Of a stretch of 64,000 nucleotides of DNA, positions 14,847 through 25,267 are shown piece by piece (within the stretch, counting starts at the first letter, position 1; each line of letters opens with the position of its first letter). The stretch covers positions 62,001 through 126,000 of the forward strand of contig CATOTS010000042.1 in NCBI GenBank assembly GCA_951813625.1, in the 5' to 3' direction. The position numbers and the translations under genes are program-made. The notes below the pieces were generated by a model. It was not told where the DNA came from. It saw only the letters and a program-made list of their open reading frames with translations, and did no database searches. Source of the stretch: an uncultured Caldilineaceae bacterium. GTDB lineage: Bacteria; Chloroflexota; Anaerolineae; Caldilineales; Caldilineaceae.

Positions 14847-16808
14847 ATGCGGCCAGTGGTCCGGGCAATGCCGCCGCCACTGGCCGCCGCAATCTTTGTG
14901 AGACGCAGCATGCGCGCGCAAAACCGAACCGCACAGCCAATAAGCGGACACGGAATCGGCCTAGCCAGGCCGGGCGCGCCGCGCGACCAGGAACGCACGC
15001 AACCGGCCGCCGCGCGGGCCGATACGACAAAGATTTGGCGTATCGGCTTTATCGGCGTCCTGTTGACCGGGCCGCTAGTTGTCCTGATCCTGCGGTTGCT
15101 GGATTTGCAGGTGATGGGCTGGCAGCAGTATGAACCACCCAGGCCGGTGGCGTCGGCGCGCAATACGGTAGACGATACAACCTCGTGGGGCGTGATCGTC
15201 GACCGGGACGGCAACCTGCTTGCCGCGGACCGATACACCTACCGCATCACGGCAACGCCAAAGTTCATCGCGGCCGAAGACTACACCGCAATCGCGCAGC
15301 GGCTCGCGCAGGGGATCGGCGTATCTCCGCTGCAGATTGAAAGTCTGCTGACGGAAAACAGCGACAGAGACTACCTGATCATTGCGACGGAGATTGATTT
15401 TGAACAGGGCCAGCTGCTGCTGGCAGAGCGGCAGCAAAGATTGGCTGACAAGGATTTTCTGCTGGACCATATTCACGTCGCGGCCCATCCTCGGCGCTTT
15501 TATCCACAGGGGACGCTGGCCGGCCAGATTCTGGGTTTTCTCAACGCCGAACGGGTGCCGGTATTGGGCATCGAGCGCTACTATCGGAACTTCCTTTCCA
15601 GCGACGGCGTTGGTCTCCCGCAGGGGCTGCAAATACCGCGCACCGAGCTTGATGACAGCATATTGCGGTTTCTGCCCAGCGGCAATGGCAAGGGCCTGGT
15701 AATGTCCATCGACCGCACCGTCCAGCACATTATCGAAGAAGAGCTGCGACTGGGGGTCGGCCTCTACAGGGCCGATGGCGGCACGGTCATCGTAATGGAC
15801 CCGAACACGGGCGCGATTCTGGGTATGGCCAACTGGCCCACCTTCGACGGCAACCGTTTTGAAGGAGGGGATCCCGACACATTTACGAATCTGGCGATCA
15901 GCGCCCAATATGAACCGGGGTCGATTTTCAAACTGATTACGATCGCGGCCGCGCTCGATATCGAGGCGGTGGAGGAGAGCACCGTTTTTGTGGACACCGG
16001 CACGATAGTCATGGGTGAACATACGATTCAGAACAGCGATCGTAAGGCGGTGGGTCCGTTGACGGTCGCGGATGCGCTGGCCCATTCCAATAATGTGATC
16101 ACAGTTCAGATCGCGCAGAGCGTCGGCCCCGATCCGTTCTACGAATATGTAAATCGTTTCGGGTTCGGCGCGGACACGAATGTCGACCTGAGCGGCGAGG
16201 TGTCGGGGCAATACAGGCGTCTTGACGACCCAAGCTGGACGATGGCCGACCTGGGGACAAACAGCTTTGGCCAAGGCATCGCGGTTACGCCGATTCAGAT
16301 GATCAGCGCGGTGGCGGCCATTGCCAACGGCGGCAAACTGTTGCGCCCGTACATCGTGCAGAGCCGTGTGGCCGGCGACTATGCGGTCGAAACCCAGCCG
16401 ACGATGGTCTACCAGGTGATCCGGCCGGAAACGGCGAAACGTGTGGGCGACCTCATGGTGCATGTCGTCAATACGGGCAATCAGATGGCGCAGGTCTCCG
16501 GCTACAGCGTAGCGGGCAAGAGCGGCACCGCGGAGATCGCCACGGAAGAGGGCTATATCCAGGACGAAACCATCGTCAGTTTTATCGGCTTCGCGCCGGC
16601 AGACGACCCGCAATTTGTGGTGCTGGTGAAGCTGGACCGGCCCGACCCGAGTATCAGCCGTTGGGCAGCCTACACGGCGACGCCGGTGTTCAGCCGTATT
16701 GCCCACCGGCTATTCGAGCATCTGAACATCCCGCCGGACTCGGTCCGGCTGCCGGACGCAGGCAAGCCGGCGTCGGGAGCGCCGGTTGAAGAACATTCGG
16801 AGCAGTAA
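14847..16808 (+). CDS. ftsI: Peptidoglycan transpeptidase FtsI (penicillin-binding protein)
   Basis: A 653-residue class B penicillin-binding protein that cross-links septal peptidoglycan. A membrane anchor lies at about residues 66-88 (IGFIGVLLTGPLVVLILRLL), followed by the dimerisation/pedestal region (GVIVDRDGNLLAADRYTYRI). The three transpeptidase motifs are intact: S359-x-x-K in EPGSIFKL, S414-N-N in AHSNNV, and K558-S-G-T in AGKSGTAEI. The most upstream ATG (14847) has no clear ribosome binding site; a later start at MRAQNRTAQ (about 14910) is possible. It follows ftsL by 21 bp and is followed by murF after 3 bp. murE, which often follows ftsI, is absent. Confidence 0.96.
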   Translation: MRPVVRAMPPPLAAAIFVRRSMRAQNRTAQPISGHGIGLARPGAPRDQERTQPAAARADTTKIWRIGFIGVLLTGPLVVLILRLLDLQVMGWQQYEPPRPVASARNTVDDTTSWGVIVDRDGNLLAADRYTYRITATPKFIAAEDYTAIAQRLAQGIGVSPLQIESLLTENSDRDYLIIATEIDFEQGQLLLAERQQRLADKDFLLDHIHVAAHPRRFYPQGTLAGQILGFLNAERVPVLGIERYYRNFLSSDGVGLPQGLQIPRTELDDSILRFLPSGNGKGLVMSIDRTVQHIIEEELRLGVGLYRADGGTVIVMDPNTGAILGMANWPTFDGNRFEGGDPDTFTNLAISAQYEPGSIFKLITIAAALDIEAVEESTVFVDTGTIVMGEHTIQNSDRKAVGPLTVADALAHSNNVITVQIAQSVGPDPFYEYVNRFGFGADTNVDLSGEVSGQYRRLDDPSWTMADLGTNSFGQGIAVTPIQMISAVAAIANGGKLLRPYIVQSRVAGDYAVETQPTMVYQVIRPETAKRVGDLMVHVVNTGNQMAQVSGYSVAGKSGTAEIATEEGYIQDETIVSFIGFAPADDPQFVVLVKLDRPDPSISRWAAYTATPVFSRIAHRLFEHLNIPPDSVRLPDAGKPASGAPVEEHSEQ

Positions 16809-16811
16809 TTT

Positions 16812-18610
<1,799 letters not shown>

Positions 18611-18614
<4 letters not shown>

Positions 18615-19606
18615 CTTTCCCATTGGTGCTCGGGGTACTCAGCTTCTTCATCGCCGTCATTTGGGGGCAACCGCTGATCTCCTTATTGAAACACCAGCGT
18701 ATAGGCAAGCAGATCCGCGTGGAAGGGCCGGATTCGCATCAGGACAAGACCGGCACGCCAACGATGGGAGGCCTGCTGTTCGTGGTGCCGATTCTGTTGA
18801 TTATCGGTGCGTTCAATCTGGCGCACTTGCTGGGCTTCACACAGGAAGGCCAGAGCACACTGCTGCTCTTCTTCTGCCTGGCGGCGCACGCCACTTTGGG
18901 AGGAATCGACGATTGGCTCGGCCTGCGCGGCCGGGACAAGGGGATGTCCGCCTGGGTAAAGAGCGGATTCCAGTTTCTGTTTGCCGCGGCGATCGTGGCC
19001 GTTCTCTACTTTGGGCCGCCAAACCTGCATTACGTGGGCGTGCCCGGCAGACCGGAGTTCGTCTCTATCGGCTGGCTCTTCTTACCATTGGCAATTCTGA
19101 CCATTATCGGATTCAGCAATGCCGTCAACCTGACCGACGGGCTGGACAGTCTGGCCGGCAGCATCAGCAGTGTTTCCTTTGCCAGCTACGGTCTGATCGC
19201 CTATTTGCAAGGGCAGACCTACCTGGCGGCTTTCTGTTTCACAGTTGTGGGCGCCCTGTTCGCGTTTCTCTGGTTCAACGCCTACCCGGCGCAGCTCTTC
19301 ATGGGTGACACGGGCAGCCTGGCCCTGGGCGCGACGCTTGCGCTCGTTGCGCTGATGACCGGCCAATGGCTGCTACTGCCGGTGGTGGGGTTTGTGTTTG
19401 TAGTGGAAACGGTCTCGGTCCTTTTGCAGGTGGCGTCGGCCAAGTTCAGCCGCCGCTACCTGGGGCGTGACATTCGCCTGTTCAAGATGACGCCGATCCA
19501 CCATCATTTTGAGTTGATGGGCTGGAGCGAGACACAGGTCAAAGAGAGGTTCTGGCTGGTAGGTGTACTGAGTGGGATGTTGGGCGTAGCCCTGGCACTC
19601 AACTAA
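18611..19606 (+). CDS. mraY: Phospho-N-acetylmuramoyl-pentapeptide-transferase
   Basis: MraY transfers phospho-MurNAc-pentapeptide to undecaprenyl phosphate, making lipid I at the inner membrane. The 331-residue protein is polytopic with about ten hydrophobic segments. Conserved cytoplasmic-loop motifs are clear: GIDDWLGLRGRDKGMSAWVK, NAVNLTDGLDSLAG with its catalytic aspartate, FMGDTGSLALGA, and the HHHFE-like KMTPIHHHFELMGWSE near the C-terminus. The ATG overlaps the murF stop by 4 bp (ATGA), implying translational coupling. Confidence 0.97.
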
Positions 19607-19690
19607 GCCGAACTTACACGCGCGGTTTTTCCCGATGCCGACTCCGGCGGCCCGGACAGGCGACAACGGATGAAGAGGGAGATAGTTCCC

Positions 19691-21292
19691 ATGAACGCCA
19701 AGAGTGGACAGCTTAAATTCGAGGGGCGAAACGTCGTCATCCTGGGGATGGCGCGTCAGGGATTGGCTCTGGCGCGCTTCTTCACGGCGGCGGGCGCAAA
19801 CACGACGATCAGCGACATTGCGCCGGCGGAAGAGCTGGCGGAAGAGTTGAAATATCTGGCCGAGCTGCCGGTTGCGCTGGCGCTCGGCGGTCATCCGCCC
19901 GACCTGCTGGACGACTGCGACCTGCTCTGCCTGAGCGGAGGCGTGGGGCTGCAGGTCCCGCTGGTGCAGGATGCCGTCCGTCGCGGCATTCGGTTGAGCA
20001 ATGACAGCCTGCTCACAATGCAGCTGGCGCCCTGTCCCGTCATCGCCATCACCGGCAGCAGCGGCAAGACCACGACGACGACCCTTGTCAGCGAGATGTT
20101 GCGCGCAACCTTCGGGGACGCTCGCACCGTCCACGTTGGCGGCAATATCGGCACGCCGCTGGTGGACCGCCTGGACACGATTGGCGCAGATGACATCATG
20201 GTGTTGGAACTGAGCAGCTTCCAACTCGAACTGTTCGACCCGGAGGTGGCTTACGGGCCGTTCGACGGGCTGGGGCCGGACGTGGCCGCCATTCTCAACA
20301 TCACGCCCAATCACCTCGACCGGCATTCGTCGATGGCCGACTATGCCGCGGCGAAGGCCAACCTGTTGCGCCATCTGAAACCGACCAGCACGGTGGTCTT
20401 CAGCGCCGATGATCCGGTGACAGCTCGGATGGCCGGATGGCAGAATGAAGCGCAGCGGCCGCCGCATGCAAGCAAGGCGCTTCCTGCGCACTGGGCGTTG
20501 GACAGCCTCATGGCGCAATGCCGCGCCGCCCTGGGCAGCGTGAAGCAGATGCGCCTCTTTACGCGTGGCGCCTACGTCGAGCAGCAACACAATGAAGTCA
20601 GCGACGCGCCTTCATTGAGCGCGTGGGCATCCGACGAGGATCTCGTTTTTGAAGGCCGGCCTTTCTGCCGCCGCGCCGCGGTGCGGCTGCGGGGCGAGCA
20701 CAATATCAGCAACCTTGCGGGCGCGGCGGCGATCAGCGGTGCGGCCGGGGCATCTCCGGGCGCTATGGGGCGTATCGCCCGCTCATTTTCCGGTGTGCCG
20801 CACAGGCTGGAGGTGGTTCCGACGAAGCCGGCGGACACACCAATCACGCGACAGAAGGTGACTGAGGACAAGGGCAACATCTTATGGATTAACGACAGCA
20901 TTGCCACCGCGCCGGAGCGGGCGGTCGCCGGGCTGCAGGTTTTTCCGCCGGGCGCGCAGACGCTCATTCTCCTGGCCGGCGGGCAGGACAAGAATCTGCC
21001 TTGGGACTCCTTTGCCGACGAAGTGCTGGACCGGGTGCAATGTCTGATCGGGTTCGGAGAGGCGGGGCCGATGATCGCGGACAAGGTGCGGGAGCGGGCC
21101 TCCTTCCGGCGCATATCCGCCCCCTGTTGCGCGGTTGTCCAGCGGCTCGATGAGGCGGTCGTGCTGGCCAAGCAGACGGCGCAGCCGGGCACGGTCGTGC
21201 TGTTTTCGCCCGGCGGCACAAGCTACGATGCTTACAAGAACTTCGAACAGCGCGGCGAACATTTCCGCAACCTGGTTTCGGGTATTCAGTGA
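19691..21292 (+). CDS. murD: UDP-N-acetylmuramoyl-L-alanine-D-glutamate ligase
   Basis: MurD adds D-glutamate to UDP-MurNAc-L-Ala. The chosen ATG at 19691 follows GAGGGAG (19675-19681) by 9 nt and gives 533 residues. An in-frame ATG at 19670 lies before that site and is less likely. The N-terminal Rossmann-like region reads NVVILGMARQGLALARFF. The P-loop GSSGKTTTT starts at residue 122, followed by LELSSFQLE and NITPNHLDRHSSM. The protein is about 70 residues longer than typical MurD. The extra sequence lies mainly in the central domain between VVFSADDPVTARM and FEGRPFCRR, which carries an extra Ala-rich helical stretch. Confidence 0.95.
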   Translation: MNAKSGQLKFEGRNVVILGMARQGLALARFFTAAGANTTISDIAPAEELAEELKYLAELPVALALGGHPPDLLDDCDLLCLSGGVGLQVPLVQDAVRRGIRLSNDSLLTMQLAPCPVIAITGSSGKTTTTTLVSEMLRATFGDARTVHVGGNIGTPLVDRLDTIGADDIMVLELSSFQLELFDPEVAYGPFDGLGPDVAAILNITPNHLDRHSSMADYAAAKANLLRHLKPTSTVVFSADDPVTARMAGWQNEAQRPPHASKALPAHWALDSLMAQCRAALGSVKQMRLFTRGAYVEQQHNEVSDAPSLSAWASDEDLVFEGRPFCRRAAVRLRGEHNISNLAGAAAISGAAGASPGAMGRIARSFSGVPHRLEVVPTKPADTPITRQKVTEDKGNILWINDSIATAPERAVAGLQVFPPGAQTLILLAGGQDKNLPWDSFADEVLDRVQCLIGFGEAGPMIADKVRERASFRRISAPCCAVVQRLDEAVVLAKQTAQPGTVVLFSPGGTSYDAYKNFEQRGEHFRNLVSGIQ

Positions 21293-21340
21293 CGGCTGCC
21301 GGCTTTAGAAGGCCGGCAACGAAAGACCGACGTACTGAGA

Positions 21341-22741
21341 ATGGCTTTACAGATCAGCCCTGCGCAGGCGAAACAGCTAAACAGGAACAGCGGCGGCTTT
21401 GATTGGGCCCTGGCCACGGTCCTGACCTGCCTGCTGCTGTTCGGATTCGTGATGGTCTTCAGCGCCAGTTACCCCTGGGCGCTGGAAAACCGCGATTCAC
21501 CGTTCTACTACGTATTGCTGCAGCTGCGCTGGTTGGGCCTCGGTCTGGCGGTGTTGGTCGGCGCGGCGATCGTGCCCTACCGCTTCTGGGAACGGTGGAG
21601 CATCCCTTTGATGGCGCTGGGGCTGGTGGCCCTGATGGCAGTCATCTTTATCGGGGATACGCGCTTTGGCGCGACGCGCACCTTCTTCGGAGGTCGAATT
21701 CAGCCCAGTGAACCGGTGAAAGTGATCGTCCTCATCTACATCAGCACCTGGCTGGCGAGCAAAGGCAACCGCATCAAGAATATCAACTACGGGCTCATTC
21801 CCTTCGGCATCCTGATGGGGATTGTGACCGGGTTGATCGTGGCGCAGCCGGACATCAGCACGACGATACTGATCGTCGTCACCGCCTTGATCGTCTTTTT
21901 CCTGGCGGGGGCCGAACTGAAGCAGCTACTGCTGGGCGGCTTTGTGGCCGTCGTCACTTTCTGGCTGGTGATCACGCGCAATAGCTATGCCAGCCGGCGC
22001 GTCAGCGCGCTTTTGGAGTCGATCCAATCTCCATTGAACAGTCCCGAGTGGCAGATCCGTGAAGCCAGCACCGCGCTTGTCCGCGGTGGTCCGCTCGGCG
22101 TCGGCCTGGGCAACAGCACGGAAAAGTTACCCGGCAGCCTGCCCTTGAGCTGGTCGGACAACATTTTTGCCATCATCGGCGAGGAGATGGGGTTGCTGGG
22201 TACGTTGCTCGTGATTCTGCTCTTCACGCTGCTTGTATATCGAGGCCTGCGCATCGCCAGTGAATCACCGGACACATTCGGTTCCCTGCTGGCTGTGGGC
22301 ATCACCGCGCTCATCATCCTGCAGGCCATTATTCACATTGCGGTCGCCGTGGCCATTTCGCCTCCCACCGGTGTAACATTGCCGTTCGTCAGCTTTGGCG
22401 GAAGTTCGCTGGTTACGTCGATGGGCGCGGCCGGCATCCTGTTGAATATCAGCCGCTATCGCGGTCAACCTGCGCCCAGTGCGTCGCGTCGCGCCGAATC
22501 CGGCGCCCGCCCCGATTCCCATTCTGCGGCGGGTGAGCCGCAGGCCCGCGCAGGCGGGATCTGGGGCACATCCGACGCTTCGGGATCGAGCGGGTCCGAG
22601 CCGTCTTCCGGGCCCACAGGGCAGAAAGCCCATGCGCATTCTTATTTCGGCTGGTGGAACCGGGGGGCACGTATACCCGGCTCTCGCCGTCGTCGAACAA
22701 CTACGAACAAACGCTCTGACCGACGCACTGGCTCCCGCTAA
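21341..22741 (+). CDS. ftsW: Septal peptidoglycan polymerase FtsW (SEDS family)
   Basis: A polytopic SEDS-family glycosyltransferase that polymerises lipid II at the septum with FtsI. About ten hydrophobic segments fill residues 20-385, with SEDS features such as MVFSASYPWALE, a WLASKGN loop, the region around LPGSLPLSWSDNIFAIIGEE, and VTLPFVSFGGSSLV near the end. The final ~80 residues form a polar Arg/Ser/Gly-rich cytoplasmic tail. The last 110 bp overlap the murG start in another frame, an unusually long overlap. Loss of the tail would probably not affect the catalytic fold. The gene follows murD by 48 bp. Confidence 0.95.
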   Translation: MALQISPAQAKQLNRNSGGFDWALATVLTCLLLFGFVMVFSASYPWALENRDSPFYYVLLQLRWLGLGLAVLVGAAIVPYRFWERWSIPLMALGLVALMAVIFIGDTRFGATRTFFGGRIQPSEPVKVIVLIYISTWLASKGNRIKNINYGLIPFGILMGIVTGLIVAQPDISTTILIVVTALIVFFLAGAELKQLLLGGFVAVVTFWLVITRNSYASRRVSALLESIQSPLNSPEWQIREASTALVRGGPLGVGLGNSTEKLPGSLPLSWSDNIFAIIGEEMGLLGTLLVILLFTLLVYRGLRIASESPDTFGSLLAVGITALIILQAIIHIAVAVAISPPTGVTLPFVSFGGSSLVTSMGAAGILLNISRYRGQPAPSASRRAESGARPDSHSAAGEPQARAGGIWGTSDASGSSGSEPSSGPTGQKAHAHSYFGWWNRGARIPGSRRRRTTTNKRSDRRTGSR

Positions 22742-23840
22742 CAGCGACAAGAGAGAGGGGGACAGAGAGAAGAGGGAGTTGCTCCCTCCTCGCTCCAGTC
22801 TCCCCTCTCCGCAACTACTGTGGCTGGGAAGCCGGACGGGTATCGAGAGTACTCTTGTAGGCAATGCCGGAATTCCCTTCCGGAGCATCGAAAGCGGCGC
22901 GTTGCGAGGACGCAATCCTGTGACGGCATTACGCAGTCTGGCCCGGATCCTGAGAGGCATTCGGCAGTCTTTAGAGATTCTGGAGGAGTTCAATCCGCAG
23001 GTATGCCTTGCCACCGGCGGCTATATGTGTGCGCCGGTCTCGATCGCGTGTCGAATGCGGCGCGTTCCGCTTCTCATCTATCTGCCGGACATGACGCCCG
23101 GGCTGGCGGTGCGCTGGCTCAGCCGGCTGGCGCAGCGGGTGGCGGTCAGCTTCCCCGAGGTGGCTGGCTTCTTCGGGCAGAAGGCGGTCGACACCGGCTA
23201 CCCTGTGCGCGCCGAGGTCATGTCAGCGATCAGGGATAAGGATGCGGCGCGGGAGATATTGGCGCGCATGCTGGAGGCAGAAAAACCTGACGCGCCGCTG
23301 CTGCTTGTGTTCGGTGGCAGCCAGGGGGCGCGCAGCATCAACCGGGCAATCTGGAAGGCGGCGCCGGCGCTGTTGCCCTCCTGCCAGATTCTGCACGTCA
23401 TCGGCACGCGCGACTGGCCCCTGCTGGAAAAGGAGGGGCCGGACCTGTCGGCAAACGGGCTGGCGAGCCGCTACCACCCGGTGGCCTATCTGCACGAGGA
23501 GATGCCGTGGGCGCTGGCCGGCGCAGACTTGGTGGTGGCGCGCGCCGGAGCAAGTGTGCTGGCCGAGTTTCCGCTTGCGCGGCTGCCGTCGGTGCTGGCG
23601 CCGCTGCCGATTGCCGGCTCTCATCAGATGCGCAACGCGGAAAAACTGGCGCAATCAGGCGGCGCGATCATCGTCGAGGACCGGCAGTTGGCGGAGGGTC
23701 TGGAGCCGACCGTAGCGGGGCTGCTGGCAGATGAACGCCGCCGCCTGGCGATGGGCGCGGCGGTCGGTGCGCTGGCGCGTCCGCAGGCGGCAGACAATAT
23801 CGCGCGCGAATTGCAGTGGCTCGCGGCTCGCGGCCAGTAG
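22632..23840 (+). CDS. murG: UDP-GlcNAc:lipid I N-acetylglucosaminyltransferase
   Basis: MurG converts lipid I to lipid II at the cytoplasmic face of the membrane. The ATG at 22632 gives 402 residues with the canonical N-terminus MRILISAGGTGGHVYPALAV; the GGTGGH donor loop is residues 8-13. Longer in-frame starts extend into ftsW and lack homology. Further motifs include PQVCLATGGYMCAPV, LVFGGSQGARSIN, and the C-terminal sugar-nucleotide site VARAGASVLAEFPL. A charged insertion of about 35 residues (SDKREGDREKREL) follows the first helix, making the protein longer than the usual 360. The start lies inside ftsW. Confidence 0.95.
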   Translation: MRILISAGGTGGHVYPALAVVEQLRTNALTDALAPANSDKREGDREKRELLPPRSSLPSPQLLWLGSRTGIESTLVGNAGIPFRSIESGALRGRNPVTALRSLARILRGIRQSLEILEEFNPQVCLATGGYMCAPVSIACRMRRVPLLIYLPDMTPGLAVRWLSRLAQRVAVSFPEVAGFFGQKAVDTGYPVRAEVMSAIRDKDAAREILARMLEAEKPDAPLLLVFGGSQGARSINRAIWKAAPALLPSCQILHVIGTRDWPLLEKEGPDLSANGLASRYHPVAYLHEEMPWALAGADLVVARAGASVLAEFPLARLPSVLAPLPIAGSHQMRNAEKLAQSGGAIIVEDRQLAEGLEPTVAGLLADERRRLAMGAAVGALARPQAADNIARELQWLAARGQ

Positions 23841-23877
23841 TTGCACGGGGTCACCATTAGGACATGGAAGTGCAAAA

Positions 23878-24555
23878 ATGAGCGAATCAACGCCGGGAAC
23901 TGTCGCATTTGTGTTCTACGTTCTTCTCTTCGGCTGGATCGGCTTTCGGCGCGGCCTGTTCCGCGAGTTGTCTGTGCTGATCGTCTCGGTCGGGGGCTTC
24001 TTCCTGCTGCAACAGAACCAAGGCCTGGCCCTGGATATCGTGCGGCAGGTGTTGGGCCTGCTTGGGGGCATCATCGTCATCGGCGCCAAGTTGCTGGCCG
24101 CGCTGCGCGCGGGCGGCGCGGGAGACGAAGGCGAACCGGTGCACACACTGCTGGACCCGTTGGATTGGCTTTCCGACGCTGACCAGCCGACGGTCTCCTT
24201 TCTGGTCTGGGCGGGCGTGCTGCTGCTTACCTACATCCTGACCAACAAGGCGATCCCCGACAACCAGAGCACGTCGGGACTGCTGGCGTCGCTGATAGGA
24301 ATGGGCAACGGCCTGTTCTATATCCCGACCTTCGCGCCGCGGCTGTTCGCTTTCATCCCGGAAATCGGGGTTGAATCGGTCTCAGCCTCCGGTAGCGGAG
24401 TGCAGGGGGCTTTTGGCGGCATATCGGAGATGATGCAATCCAGTTTCGGGAATATCTGGGCGACGTTGGGGCCGCAACAGCCGGTCCTGATCGCGATTGG
24501 GCTGACGGTCCTGCTTGTAGCGGTAATCAGCACCCTGCGCCGCGGCCAGACGTAA
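23878..24555 (+). CDS. Polytopic membrane protein, CvpA-like (first of a pair)
   Basis: A 225-residue membrane protein with four or five predicted helices, for example VAFVFYVLLFGWIGF near the N-terminus, VLIVSVGGFFLL, LLTYILTNKAI, and a final helix in VLIAIGLTVLLVAVIST. The N-terminal part, with a helix followed by FRRGLFRELS, resembles the GxxRG pattern of CvpA/colicin V production proteins, but similarity is loose. The ATG at 23878 follows GGAAG by about 10 nt. It lies between murG and murC on the same strand, so it is probably co-transcribed with the cell-wall genes. A role in envelope biogenesis is inference from position only. Confidence 0.6.
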   Translation: MSESTPGTVAFVFYVLLFGWIGFRRGLFRELSVLIVSVGGFFLLQQNQGLALDIVRQVLGLLGGIIVIGAKLLAALRAGGAGDEGEPVHTLLDPLDWLSDADQPTVSFLVWAGVLLLTYILTNKAIPDNQSTSGLLASLIGMGNGLFYIPTFAPRLFAFIPEIGVESVSASGSGVQGAFGGISEMMQSSFGNIWATLGPQQPVLIAIGLTVLLVAVISTLRRGQT

Positions 24556-24634
24556 TCGGGGGGCAGTGGATCTTGGCGCAGTGGATCGTAGCGTTGCCCT
24601 TCACTATCCACGAAACAGTACCAGCGAAGTCGTT

Positions 24635-25180
24635 ATGGGTCTGATCGAAATCTACTTCGGCTCAATCGCCGGCATCATCACACTGATCGGCCTTGCCCAG
24701 GGCTATGCGCGCGAACTGGGCAGGACGATGATCATTATCGTGGCGATCTTTCTGCTTCTCTACGTCGAGGACCGGCTCAACCCGATCCTGAACAGGGTAT
24801 GGCAGATGGTGTTCTCGGCGGATGAACAGGGCACGCAGAATTTTTTTCTGAGCAATTTCTATCTGGTCATCTTTGTGATTACGATCTTTGCCGGCTATGC
24901 AGGGCGGGTCATCTCGTTCAGCGGCCAGGAATGGCCCATGCCCCAGGGCACAATTCTCAGTTGCCTGGTCGGCGCGATCAACGGCTACCTGATCAGCGGC
25001 AGCCTCTGGTATTACCAGCACATCTACGGTTACCCGCTCTCTTCCATAGGATGGATCGATACGGACTTATCGCCGATTGCCGTCGAATTGGTACGCTATC
25101 TGCCCCAGAACATCATGCCGTCGCCGACGCCATGGGTCATCCCGATAGCGATCCTGCTGCTGATGCGGGTGCGCGGATGA
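24635..25180 (+). CDS. Polytopic membrane protein, CvpA-like (second of a pair)
   Basis: A 181-residue membrane protein with four to five hydrophobic helices: IAGIITLIGLAQGYARELG, MIIIVAIFLLLYVED, LVIFVITIFAGYAG, and a C-terminal WVIPIAILLLMRV. GLAQGYARELGRT matches the glycine/arginine turn of CvpA-like proteins and is similar to the matching part of the preceding gene, suggesting a duplicated pair. I start at ATG 24635; an upstream in-frame start at 24566 has no helix and no ribosome binding site. It sits 79 bp after the first membrane gene and just before murC. Function unknown. Confidence 0.6.
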   Translation: MGLIEIYFGSIAGIITLIGLAQGYARELGRTMIIIVAIFLLLYVEDRLNPILNRVWQMVFSADEQGTQNFFLSNFYLVIFVITIFAGYAGRVISFSGQEWPMPQGTILSCLVGAINGYLISGSLWYYQHIYGYPLSSIGWIDTDLSPIAVELVRYLPQNIMPSPTPWVIPIAILLLMRVRG

Positions 25181-25267
25181 GGGCCGGCTATGCAGGTGTG
25201 TGTGCGCGTTTGGCGTTCCCCGGTTCGGAGGGGATGCCGGGACGCGTCCGCCGTCACGGAGGCTGCG

